NCBI GenBank assembly: GCA_028015205.1
Contig: CM051513.1
Span: forward strand, 46,690,841-46,754,840
Direction: 5' to 3'
DNA length: 64,000 nucleotides
From: Mytilisepta virgata
Taxonomy: Eukaryota; Mollusca; Bivalvia; Mytilida; Mytilidae
Below are positions 58,301 through 63,279 of the stretch, in pieces. A program made the translations under genes and the position numbers. Each line of letters starts with the position of its first letter. Position 1 is the stretch's first letter. The notes beneath the pieces are model-generated. The model was given only the letters and a program-made list of their open reading frames with translations, searched no databases and was not told where the DNA came from.

Positions 58301-58643
58301 TAGTAAAGTCTTGCACTGATTCCCCCTCCACTTACAGAAGGACTAATTACAAACTTTTCAAAATCTGACCGAAATTTGGTGTGTATCTGAACTTTACAAA
58401 ATCCGACCGAAAGTTGATGTGTACCTGAAGTTTACAAATGCGACCGAAATTTGGTGTGTACAAGAGATAATATCTGACCTCTGAGTAAGATTTCAATCTT
58501 AAATCCAGATCGGAATCAATTTGTTGAACATCATCTAAAGCGCAGAACTGTAAAACTGTAATTGATACAAATAAACAAGTTTGAATCACTGTGAAAATCA
58601 AAAGTGTTGATAACCATGGTGACTTACAACCAGCTGACGACAT
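37032..58643 (-). CDS. Predicted type II transmembrane collagen with two C-terminal Ig domains
   Basis: Minus-strand coding exons in order: about 58643-58493 (anchor), 57072-57007, 52232-52197, 41765-41551, 41100-40929, 40415-40146, 37303-37032. From 57072 onward every exon has AG/GT borders and compatible phases (1-1, 1-1, 1-0, 0-1, 1-1, 1-stop). The protein would have a short cytoplasmic N-terminus, a membrane helix, a basic Cys-containing linker, 45 uninterrupted Gly-X-Y triplets and two Ig domains. The collagen part should trimerise. Type II membrane collagens (gliomedin/colmedin, ectodysplasin, scavenger receptors) share the first half, but they end in olfactomedin, TNF or SRCR heads rather than Ig domains. 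Role inferred: a trimeric cell-surface or shed adhesion or recognition protein. The anchor exon ends in phase 0 while the next begins in phase 1, so an exon is missing or the anchor belongs to another gene. Confidence 0.72.
37700..38220 (-). repeat. ~160-bp tandem repeat family (CCAAGATGGC), block 1
   Basis: Monomers carry TGTCAACCAAGATGGCTG, CCCTAAGGGAAAATTCATTTAA and TCTTCTTGTCTGAAACCA. The same family recurs at 39040-39350, in reverse complement at 59810-60660, and at 63470-64000. Non-coding, in the last intron of the collagen-Ig gene. Confidence 0.65.
38223..39012 (+). mobile_element. Dispersed repeat starting AGAGCCTGAATCGCTCACCTG, copy 1
   Basis: Starts CAAGAAGCTCCAAAGAGCCT and ends with AAAAGCTCACATGTTC and AGGTAAGCTAAAAA. 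It carries CCCCTATGTTCTAT and TTTCAGAGGAGAAGATCTTTG, shared with 53193-55018. CGGACGGACGACGG runs lie near the end. Related 5' ends are at 53193, 59790 and 63280. Non-coding, about 0.8 kb. Confidence 0.65.
39040..39350 (-). repeat. CCAAGATGGC tandem repeat family, block 2
   Basis: About two monomers of the family described at 37700-38220 (ACCAAGATGGCTGCCATCGC, ACCAAGATGGCCGCCACAGC, TACGGGAAAATTCATTTAAA). Confidence 0.6.
39786..40150 (-). repeat. ~54-bp minisatellite overlapping the Ig 1 splice donor
   Basis: Six to seven copies of a unit with AGAAACACAAATAATGATAT, TACCAGGAGTAAGTTATAAC and CTCATCTCCCCC. The last unit runs into the donor of exon 40415-40146: on the minus strand the donor reads GGAG|GTGAGGTTATAACTTAC, and the same GAGGTTATAACTTAC follows in each unit. 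Two other units keep GGTGAGG (about 39780 and 39930); the rest read GATGAGG. Confidence 0.88.
40146..40415 (-). CDS. Collagen-Ig gene exon: Ig domain 1
   Basis: Acceptor GCATTTTACAG precedes 40415; donor GGAG|GTGAGG follows 40146; 270 bp, phase 1 both sides, the classic symmetrical Ig exon. Begins EPPTFKDGPESQIYVQGGSS; cysteines in KTIPCQASG and DEGRYKCVATN form the Ig disulfide. The C-strand Trp is absent (PKVKVTKLTRRRG). NVS near the end is an N-glycosylation sequon. Confidence 0.87.
40929..41100 (-). CDS. Collagen-Ig gene exon: 17 Gly-X-Y triplets
   Basis: Acceptor ACACATTATAG precedes 41100; donor GATG|GTTGTG follows 40929 (a weaker donor, the least certain border). Phase 0 in, 1 out. 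Reads GPNGDQGLSGLKGDQGLQG and ends GPQGKDIKLVLD. KGD triplets favour stable trimers. The last seven residues link the collagen rod to Ig domain 1. Confidence 0.83.
41551..41765 (-). CDS. Collagen-Ig gene exon: 24 Gly-X-Y triplets
   Basis: Acceptor ATTTAAATCAG precedes 41765; donor TTACG|GTATAAAC follows 41551. Phase 1 in, 0 out, 215 bp. Uninterrupted triplets from GEKGEIGVRGLAGGLGDSG to GYIGAPGLT, rich in charged KGD, KGE and DRG triplets and with few prolines. Confidence 0.86.
41940..42202 (-). mobile_element. SINE copy 5, minus strand
   Basis: Reverse complement of the SINE at 17750: tail GTTTATTGTTTGTTTAG on the left, GGCCATTTCGTGGCGGCC in the body, and head CCACTCGGCCACCGAGGCCCC ending near 42202. 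Lies in the large intron of the collagen-Ig gene, close to the 41551-41765 exon. Open frames over it are artefacts. Confidence 0.83.
42920..43170. repeat. Simple repeat built on ATTTCGAAT
   Basis: Dozens of variants of a 7-9-base word (ATTTCGAAT, TCTCGAATC, GATTTCGAA) on both sides of a short AT-rich core. TTCGAA is self-complementary, so the block can fold in many ways. Confidence 0.7.
43225..43800 (+). repeat. Degenerate ~160-bp repeat with TTTTGACCAAACTT
   Basis: Starts TCCCCTCGCTAACGAAGTTG with CCGTCCGTCC, then about four units with CATCCTTCAATGGATTTTGA, CTTAGTCCTTATGAATATCT and GGTCATAGGTCAAAGG. Non-coding. Confidence 0.6.
44088..44145 (+). repeat. Left 58-bp terminal inverted repeat
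   Basis: Begins AGTAGTATATATGCGG and ends GGTGCTGTGGAGGTGCCGGAA. It matches 48857-48800 in reverse complement over all 58 positions, so the insertion is young or the ends are under constraint. Confidence 0.92.
44140..44535 (+). promoter_or_regulatory. Tandem promoter-like module array (ETS, CRE, NRF1, E2F motifs)
   Basis: Three units of about 122 bp, with GCGCATGCGCAACC at about 44221 and 44343 and ATGCGCAACCGG at about 44466. Each unit carries several of: CCGGAAGT (ETS/GABP type), TGACGTCA or TGACGCAA (CRE type), GCGCATGCGC (NRF1 type) and TTTTCGCGCCA (E2F type), plus GTCACGTG/GTCACGTAC. These are the core motifs of metazoan housekeeping promoters. The region is sharply GC-rich in an AT-rich setting. 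Promoter function is inference. Confidence 0.6.
44557..46990 (+). repeat. Four long repeats (~620-685 bp) with embedded GCTCAT minisatellite
   Basis: Units start at about 44557, 45242, 45861 and 46493 with CGCACTTCTCGATCGTCTCTGG-like sequence (first base variable), then CTGTTATGTCGGAGTCCGAG, TATACGAAGTACACTATTGG, the TTAGCAAC..GCGGTCC segment and ATGCACTTCGTTTCTCTTC. Each closes with 200-300 bp of variants of TTGCTCATCGCTGCTCATC. The minisatellite is open in three plus-strand frames at once, so the Leu/Ser/Cys/His-rich open frames here are not genes. Confidence 0.88.
47221..47305. repeat. T-rich low-complexity tract
   Basis: A dense run of T with scattered A and C, immediately downstream of the minus-strand ORF end at 47314. 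On the minus strand it is A-rich and could include polyadenylation-type sequence (AAAAAATTAAAAAG). Confidence 0.5.
47314..47889 (-). CDS. Element ORF B: C2H2 zinc-finger protein with acidic region (191 codons)
   Basis: Starts ATG at 47889, stop at 47316-47314. Begins MYTCDICGYQSKRNFNIVRH: C-x2-C-x12-H-x4-H, one C2H2 finger at residues about 4-24. A Glu/Ser/Asp-rich acidic stretch follows (about residues 31-68), then a predicted helical region with a basic segment (VHRKIKKTAKRLREEED). A DNA-binding or regulatory role is plausible; no family is recognised. It overlaps ORF A by 52 bases in another frame, and a TAA lies immediately before its ATG in its own frame. So it is a separate start, a frameshift product or a broken single gene. 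Confidence 0.55.
   Translation of the reverse strand: MYTCDICGYQSKRNFNIVRHKKNAHGMEKDSTDHSDSVSDTTTEADNEESEPSSEQESNEDSEEQCEQSPWEVILNRTFQVHQSEYSQKVNELVEAGMEEDEARLTAYRDMFDTYRDEMRNHYLGLLSWHQDMNKDPVHRKIKKTAKRLREEEDYESKESWEYAVEKRKYLLNRVLNDYDPPPAEDSNDSM
47838..48182 (-). CDS. Element ORF A: CxxC zinc-ribbon-like protein, possibly broken
   Basis: The frame opens after TAA at about 48185. The first codon at 48182 is GTG, and the first ATG is 12 codons later (within KCQMNKSF). It encodes C-x2-C-x17-C-x2-C (KCTKCQMN..NVCKGCRR), a paired CxxC pattern expected to bind zinc, followed by a basic stretch (RLNRNLIRKVKSELQQPRN). Upstream, another frame is open to 48330 with compatible polar composition, so the gene may have lost its frame near 48185. 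Its C-terminal codons read through the ORF B zinc finger in a different frame. Function unknown. Confidence 0.45.
   Translation of the reverse strand: MDPNKKCTKCQMNKSFAEFYKNMNVCKGCRRIDNEWTRLNRNLIRKVKSELQQPRNEYFAKRLCMNQKAVEERVGNISTCRTTAAHSTIESKERKTLKCIPVTYVDTSPSETST
48318..48637 (+). repeat. Terminal copy of the long repeat (matches 44557-44872)
   Basis: Nearly identical to the first unit at 44557-44872, including its unique doubled segment (CATTTGGGGGTATTTTCTGTG). It stops in TTAGCAACCGCCTTAGCAAA, before the minisatellite part. So units 1 and 5 are closer to each other than to units 2-4. Confidence 0.85.
48800..48857 (-). repeat. Right 58-bp terminal inverted repeat
   Basis: Begins TTCCGGCACCTCCACAGCAC and ends CCGCATATATACTACT; exact reverse complement of 44088-44145. 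Followed by the AGTGTT duplication at 48858-48863. Confidence 0.92.
48950..50345 (+). pseudogene. Decayed reverse transcriptase, probably Penelope-type
   Basis: Intact from about 48955 to 49597: WIPKLHKNPFKQRYIAGS and FDFSTLYSTLPH are RT fingers/palm motifs of the Penelope-like kind. After a stop near 49598 the protein continues in other frames: GIPMGTNCAPLLPDLFLYSY at about 49750-49820, then the catalytic block near 49885, where the residue before IDD is a stop codon, then YPSELEIKDT, YVKRDDFNFPIVNVPF and a C-terminal part ending at about 50343. At least four stops or frameshifts make it dead. No endonuclease domain was found. The assignment to Penelope-like elements rather than another RT class is from memory of motifs, not a search. 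Confidence 0.75.
50366..50615 (+). mobile_element. 3'-end repeat of the RT element, copy 1
   Basis: Directly follows the dead RT: GTGACTTCCACCGGATTG, GACGGGTGCCGTATACAG, GGTTTTTATAGGAGTTCGTG, TGTCTGTCCAATGGATTACG. It recurs without RT at 61464-61715. Its position after the RT marks it as that element's 3' region. Open frames over it are artefacts. Confidence 0.75.
50650..51240. other. Non-coding stretch in collagen-Ig intron
   Basis: AT-rich sequence; no exon or clear repeat recognised. Confidence 0.4.
51245..52165. repeat. ~29-bp minisatellite
   Basis: About 30 copies of a unit such as CTCTGTATAACCGCTATATC followed by TTACATTTA. Variants drop the middle, leaving CTGTATATCTTACATTTA. The array ends about 30 bp from the 36-bp collagen exon at 52197-52232, on the donor side. 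Confidence 0.9.
52197..52232 (-). CDS. Collagen-Ig gene micro-exon: 4 Gly-X-Y triplets (36 bp)
   Basis: Acceptor ATTAATTGCAG precedes 52232; donor ATTG|GTGAGAG follows 52197; phase 1 both sides. Encodes GEPGEKGTKGQI. A 36-bp Gly-X-Y exon fits the multiple-of-nine rule of fibrillar-type collagen exons and joins exactly in phase with the next exon. Confidence 0.8.
52470..52750. mobile_element. TTAA-flanked MITE, copy C
   Basis: Starts TTTAAGGGGGTACCCAACAC and ends TGTACCCCGTTAA. Long stretches match copy B (CACACAATTTACGGGAATAA, TTTCATTGGATATATAG, AAAGAGTTAACTCC). Confidence 0.78.
53193..55018 (+). mobile_element. Dispersed repeat starting AGAGGCTCTCAAGAGCCTGA, copy 2, with ~320-bp internal tandem
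   Basis: 5' end CAAGAGGCTCTCAAGAGCCT can form a hairpin (AGGCTCTcAAGAGCCT). A section of about 320 bp (CAATAACTCTAACATCAGTC, TAGCTCTCATCATGCTGAAC, GACCCCTATGTTCTATTTTT, TTTCAGAGGAGAAGA) is repeated at about 54345 and 54665 with a partial copy before. Ends GGCCAGGTGAGCTAAAAA. AGCTCACATATTATGAA at about 53925 may mark an inner boundary between two nested copies. Non-coding. Confidence 0.65.
55907..56161 (-). mobile_element. SINE copy 6, minus strand
   Basis: Tail of GTTT repeats at 55907, body GGCCATTTCGCGGCGGCC, then reverse B box (GAGATTCGAACTCACAACC) and head CCACTCGTCCGCCGAGGCCCC ending near 56161. A small internal deletion follows GGAGCCGGAGTACC. Lies between collagen-Ig exons 57007 and 52232. 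Confidence 0.82.
57007..57072 (-). CDS. Collagen-Ig gene exon: basic Cys-containing linker
   Basis: Acceptor ACTTTTATAG precedes 57072; donor CCAG|GTAACA follows 57007; 66 bp, phase 1 both sides. Encodes KAKKKCSKKTGWIPIRTSIG then P-G into the collagen rod. The single Cys just before Gly-X-Y could link chains, as in other membrane collagens; the basic cluster could be a protease site. Shortness lowers certainty, but splice signals and phase fit. Confidence 0.65.
57550..57581. repeat. T homopolymer
   Basis: About 32 T in a row, flanked by GTCCTCCTG and GAGGAGCAC, a small inverted pair (CTCCT/AGGAG). Confidence 0.8.
57846..57999. mobile_element. Small palindromic MITE
   Basis: GAGGGTCATATGGCAGTATA on the left and TATACTACCATATGACCCTC on the right form long inverted arms, with an inner second inverted pair (AATTATATGGACC/GGTCCATATAATT). 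About 150 bp, non-coding. Confidence 0.7.
58350..58460. repeat. ~38-bp tandem repeat beside the anchor exon
   Basis: Three copies of GACCGAAATTTGGTGTGTAT with CTGAACTTTACAAAATCC. On the minus strand it lies just after the anchor-exon donor and extends its open frame by repeat-encoded residues that are probably intron. Confidence 0.75.
58493..58643 (-). CDS. Collagen-Ig gene candidate first exon: membrane anchor
   Basis: ATG at 58643-58641. Encodes a short N-terminus (MSSAGCKSPWLS), a hydrophobic helix of about 23 residues (TLLIFTVIQTCLFVSITVLQ and FCA) and a polar stretch (DDVQQIDSDLDLRLKSYSE) before a possible donor GAG|GTCAGA. No signal-peptidase site is obvious, so a signal anchor (type II) fits. 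The donor is phase 0 while the next recognised exon needs phase 1, so an intermediate exon, perhaps a trimerising coiled coil, is missing. Confidence 0.55.
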
Positions 58644-58847
58644 TCTTATGGATAATAGATAAAATGTCTACCGGCCTCTTGACCTTTCTGTGTATAACAA
58701 ATGATAAGCTTTCAATGTGCTAGATACATGCAGTAATTGAACTGTAGAGACATTCAATATTTTAAGTGTGTGTGTCAAAATCTAGGACCCTATATTTTCA
58801 GTGGCTGTTTCTTAGCAACCATTTATTTATTTATTTTTTTTTTTTTG

Positions 58848-59050
58848 GGGGGGGGGGGGGGGAGACTGGGTAAAATTTGAAACAAAAAGGCAGGACCAGG
58901 ATTTTGGCAAAACTTTAGGTGCGAAGAAAGACATATGTCCACCAGGACATTTCTTGGTTTAAATGAAAACAGAATTTTAGGCCGAAAAAAATCCAGGAGC
59001 CAAGTTTCCAAGGAAAAAATAGGCAGGATCAAACATTTGATCCTAGCACC
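58848..59050 (+). mobile_element. Dispersed repeat, copy 2 (GGCAGGATCAAACATTTGATCC family)
   Basis: Matches 32255-32478 (AAAAAGGCAGGACCAGGATT, TAGGCAGGATCAAACATTTG). Here it begins with a G-run after a T-run and ends with a C-run. Confidence 0.65.
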
Positions 59051-59068
59051 CCCCAAACAATTTCACCC

Positions 59069-59097
59069 GGGCTGTATCCTCTAGTTGGATACAGCCC
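59069..59097. repeat. Perfect 11-bp hairpin
   Basis: GGGCTGTATCC, 7-base loop TCTAGTT, GGATACAGCCC. It lies between two repeat fragments; no T-run follows, and a role is unknown. Confidence 0.7.
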
Positions 59098-59347
59098 GCT
59101 AGAGACTTTTCCCGGAATATTAGAGTGATCCCCCTTTTGTAAAACGCACTAGTCATAATATAACCTTTTGAATAATTGTTGAAATTATATATATATATAT
59201 ATATATATATAACATGTACCACATAATAAATAAAAATTGAAACAGCCAAACAAGTACACTATTGAATTTTAAAACCTGGAAAATATCAACAGAACTCCTA
59301 AACAAAAAAACAAAAAGCAAAAAAAAATTTATATTCAACATAAAAAT

Positions 59348-59632
59348 GTGCGAGTGGTAAAATATCGGCATAAAGGGCCTACCCGTGGTAAAATCATTAT
59401 ATTTTCAAGCCACCGTAAATCATTTCTATTCTAATAGGACAGTTTCTACTACATTTTGAAACGCCGCAACATAGGTATTCAGACACAAAGACGCCATACC
59501 ACAACGCAAGTTATACTATGATGTCGTTAAAGCTTGTTGTAAACTTTACTATGACGTTGCCAAACAAGCTGTCTGACGTCTGTGACAAGTGTAGATTGAA
59601 AGCGTTTGAACCAGGTCTTATTAGAATACCTC
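59348..59632 (+). mobile_element. Dispersed repeat shared with 31459-31763
   Basis: GTGGTAAAATATCGGCATAA, CTACCCGTGGTAAAATCATT, AAACGCCGCAACATAGGTAT and GTCTGACGTCTGTGAC occur in the same order as at 31459-31763. The palindrome's left arm is missing here. Confidence 0.75.
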
Positions 59633-59789
59633 ACAGCTTAATTCCACCTTAGGACACAATACAAAACAAACGATCACTGATATCATGCAAAGCATATATA
59701 AAGACCTTTTGATCGTTTAGATATATAAATGTCTAATAACAAAGATCATTCATTGGATATAGTTGATCTATCAAACAAAAAATATAACT

Positions 59790-60660
59790 GGAGGCCCTCA
59801 AGAGCCTGTATCGCTCACCTGGATTTAACTTGCCCAACTTCAGCAGGACGGAAACTTTTAGTGTAGCAGTTATCTTGGCTGGTTTTCCAATAGATACAAA
59901 CTTAAAGTGTGGTGGCCATCTTAGTTGAAATTCAAGGTTATCAAACACAATTCTGAAAGAGGACCATTGTTGTCATCAGTCTGGTTCCAAATGGCCAAGT
60001 TTAAGGTATGGTGATCTGCAAATTAAATTTTCCCATAGCGTCCGTTGTTAAACTAAGTTCGGCTGTGACAGCCTTTTTGGTTGACATTCCTGGTCATCGG
60101 ACATATTTCTGAAAGAGAATTATCTAAGGACCATTGCTTCAAAGTCTTGTTCCAATTGGTTCAGTTGTTTCACACAAGAAGATTTTTAAATGAAATTTCC
60201 TATAGGGTCCTATGCTAAACTATGTTTAGCTGTGGCGGCCATCTTTGTTGACATTCCGGGTCTGTGGACATATTTCTGAAAGAGGACCACCTATAAACCA
60301 TTTCTGTCATGTTTGGTTCCAATTGGCCAAGTGGTTTCAGACAAGAAGATTGTTTAATGAATTTTCTCATAGGGTCCCATGTTAAATTAAGTTCGGCTGT
60401 GGTGGCCATCTTGGTTGACAGTCCAGGTCATCGGACAATCTAAGGACCATTGCTGCCAAGTCTTGTTGGCTCAGGTGTTTCAGACCAGAATATTTTTAAA
60501 TGAATTTCCCATAGGGTCCTATGTTAAACTAAATTTGGCTGTGGCGGCCATCTTGGTTGACCATCCGATTCATTGGACACAATTCTGAAATAGGGCCATC
60601 TAAGGACCATTGCTGCTAAGTTTGTTTTCAATTGGCTCAGTAGTTTCAGATTTTTACTCG
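59790..60660 (+). repeat. ~160-bp tandem repeat family, block 3 (with 5' AGAGCCTGTATCGCTCACCTGG)
   Basis: Starts CAAGAGCCTGTATCGCTCACC, then about five monomers with GGTGGCCATCTTGGTTGACA, GGACCATTGCTG, TTTCAGACAAGAAGATT and CATAGGGTCCTATGTTAAAC. Reverse complement of 37700-38220 and 39040-39350. Spacing is about 140-170 bp. Confidence 0.7.
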
Positions 60661-60689
60661 TCATGAGTAATCCAGTAATAGCGAAGTCA

Positions 60690-61160
60690 GATATCGTCAG
60701 GTTGATAGCTGAGTAACAACCATTACCCGGATGGAGATAGGTGTGAGATCCATCGTTGAAAATACACAAACCTTCTTGGATTAAAAAAATCTTCAATATT
60801 TTTGCCTTTATCATTTTGAGAGTGACTGCCCCATATACGATTATGAGCGTTTAAGTCGCCCATAATGAGAAATGGGGCAGGTAATTGATCTACTAAGGAT
60901 TTAAGTTGAATTATTTCTAAAAGACTGTTTGGCGGGATATAGACGGAACACAATGTGACAGTTCTGTTAAGTGTTATTCGGAGAGCAACTGCCTGTAAAT
61001 CAGTTGTTAGGGATATTCGACTGCGAATTGTGTCATTTTTAACGAGGATGGATGAGCCGCCAGCAGCTCTTTCAATCTGTTTCATATTTTACTGTAGAGA
61101 GAATAATTTGTTAATATTTAGATTATCGTTTTCTTTTAAATGAGTCTCTTGAAGACAAAA
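60690..61160 (-). pseudogene. Non-LTR retrotransposon endonuclease fragment (Jockey-like ORF2 start)
   Basis: Minus strand: an LQETHLKEN motif near 61145 (the QET motif of APE-type endonucleases), then from 61085 ERAAGGSSILVKND, LCSVYIPPNS and LIMGDLNAHNRIWGS (catalytic GDxNAHN). After a frameshift near 60790 it continues as NDGSHTYLHP and SAINLTISD, where the usual catalytic Asp is Asn. The rest of ORF2, including RT, is absent; the sequence runs into the ~160-bp tandem repeats. Stops and the frameshift make it a relic. Confidence 0.8.
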
Positions 61161-61199
61161 ATCAACTGGGACAATTCATTTGTATAATGTTCATATTTT

Positions 61200-62340
61200 A
61201 GGGGCGCGAATAGGGAAATATTTGTTCTCAGATCGATCTGTCGAACGACTTCGTTGACGTCTTTCACCCATAGCGCCGAATTCAGTGACTGGAGGACCAG
61301 GACCGTCAGATGGTACTAATGTGTCCGGCCAGATCTACTCCAGGCATTCATTCGACGTTGTATCCATCTGCTCAGAGTCTTCATCGATTTCATCGTCATA
61401 CTCTGAGCAGAGGTCTCGAAACTTGTTGAATTTTTAATTCTTTTCAGCCTTCGAGAGACGATTTGTGACTTCCACCGGATTGACTTTGTTGAACTTCACG
61501 ACGGGTGCCGTATACGGAGCAGGAACTGTTTACCCTTCTGGAGCACCTTGGTTCACTCCCGGTTTTTATAGGAGTTCGTGTTGTTCATTGTTTTTTAGTT
61601 TTCTGTGTTTATTTGTTGTGCTTGTGGTTGTTCATTTGTCTTCCCGGGTTTGTCTGTCCAATGGATTACGTTTGTTTTGATTGCTCATTAGGTATATTTG
61701 TCCTTTTTTTTGACTATTTCGTGGTTTGAGTTTTACCTTTTGATAAGGAACGAGCAGCTCTCTGTGATGGTGAAGGCTTTTGAGGCGATTGTTTGGTTGA
61801 AGATATGGACGACCTTCGTTTTGGAGTCGGTTTTTGTTGAATGCTTGTATTTGAAGACATGGACGTGGGTGTTGTTTGTAGAGAATATGATGAAGATTGT
61901 TTAGGTTAAGGTGTTTTTCCATTTGATTGATTGGATGTGAAAAGAACAAGTGGAATTTCTGTTCAATCAGGCCATGTGAAGTCAGTTTGAGTAGCAAACG
62001 ATCTGTTGGTTTTGGATGATTTAACTTTGTCAGCATATGAGGTGGCTTGAGTAGAGTTATTAGAGGCAGAGACCAGCTTTTTAGCTTCTTGATAGCTTAA
62101 ACCCTTTTCTACTTTACTTTTTTTAATTTCAAGTTCTGTTTTGTAAAATTGGCAGTTTTCTGGAATTGCCATCAAAACGATGTATGCTTGCCACATTTGC
62201 GACAAGAACCAGGGTTACCAGAATAAGATACTCGCATGGAGTACCTTTTAATGGGCGCAAGCCTCGTGCCATGAGTTGCCTGACGAGACAACCGCCCATC
62301 AACATGTTTGACCCATGAGCCACCGCCTTCTTGAACCCAA
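61200..62340 (-). pseudogene. Jockey-like gag (ORF1) relic, interrupted
   Basis: Minus strand, several frames: SYSGNPGSCRKCGKHTSF near 62190 (start of a zinc-knuckle region), EIKKSKVEKGLSYQEAKKLV at about 62115-62060 and ATSYADKVKSS at about 62040, features of gag proteins of Jockey-type elements. The C-terminal part resumes at about 61460-61200. A copy of the Penelope-type 3' repeat (61464-61715) sits in between. Frameshifts near 62170 and 61740 prevent a full protein. It lies just upstream of the endonuclease fragment, as ORF1 does in these elements. Confidence 0.7.
61464..61715 (+). mobile_element. 3'-end repeat of the RT element, copy 2 (solo)
   Basis: Matches 50366-50615 (GTGACTTCCACCGGATTGAC, GACGGGTGCCGTATACGG, GGTTTTTATAGGAGTTCGTG, TGTCTGTCCAATGGATTACG). 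No RT precedes it. Inserted in the gag relic. Confidence 0.75.
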
Positions 62341-62387
62341 CCTATATAAATGGTAGTACTGCTGTACATATTGGAAACAGATCCAGT

Positions 62388-62681
62388 TCAAGGGTTGACG
62401 TGACCAGCCGATTGATCAGAACTGGGCCCATCCGACCGCCGGTTTAAGATAAAATAATGACCAAAGTGGTGCGTTTCAACCACCAGGATCCCGTCTCTAT
62501 ACTTGTGGGTATACACACACGGCAAACATGCTGCCTCATTAAGCCGAGGGAGCTTTGTCCCATAAGCCACCGCCTTCTCTGTGCCTACATCAGTGGTTAT
62601 CCAAGACCCCATAACCCAAACATCAACCTCAAACGATACATCAGCAGACCACCTTCCCAACCCAGTGTATCTCGGTTTCAT
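62388..62681 (-). other. Unrecognised open frame (97 codons)
   Basis: Both strands are open (62457-62729 on plus). The minus frame has protein-like segments (GLGRWSADVSFEVDVWVMGS, ETHHFGHYFILNRRSDG) but no known motif. It lies upstream of the gag relic and could be part of the same mobile element or another one. Confidence 0.25.
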
Positions 62682-62829
62682 AAAGGCTTCATCTGGGTCT
62701 TTTCAGACAACCACAAAAAAAATTCATGAAAATATTACGGTATCAATAACTCCAACATCACACCTGAGCGTGGGAATTCATATATGTTATGCGACGATCG
62801 ATATTGACCATGAACTTGTTTAAATTTTC

Positions 62830-63275
62830 AACTGGCCGATGTGCCGTAGCATTGAATCGTATTAATAGATTAGGTGACGGACTTGACCTATCTTTGAGAC
62901 ACGCTTTATGGATTGTATAAACATCGAAATTAAAGGCTTATAACGAGTCGCATTGTATAAGAATTATGTAATTAAATCTATTTAAAAAGAAAGAGATCAA
63001 AATGTCCCCAGGTAAAGCACAAGCCTACAACTTAGACTGGTTCAGGTTGAACGGGGCCCTGATAATGGAGACTGCACTACTTTCAAACATTGCATCAATA
63101 CGCAAACTGTAAAAAATCCGGAAGCATTCATAGAAAGAGATTAGATTACAAAGTTGTTGCCAGCGTAATCTTACGCGCAGCGTCAGCTAGATAAGCTAAA
63201 GCTTATCTTCGCTGCAGAAAACCGGCTGGCGAAGATATCTAACAAATACTATGATAATTTGCCCAACAATTACAA
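62830..63275. other. Non-coding stretch
   Basis: No exon or clear repeat recognised, apart from a small GCTAGATAAGCTAAAGCTTA inverted motif near 63186. Confidence 0.4.
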
Positions 63276-63279
63276 TTAC

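Noticed and set aside
58347..58490. Extension of the anchor-exon frame (YTPNFG repeats)
   Set aside because: Encoded by a 38-bp tandem repeat beyond a plausible donor; most likely intron.
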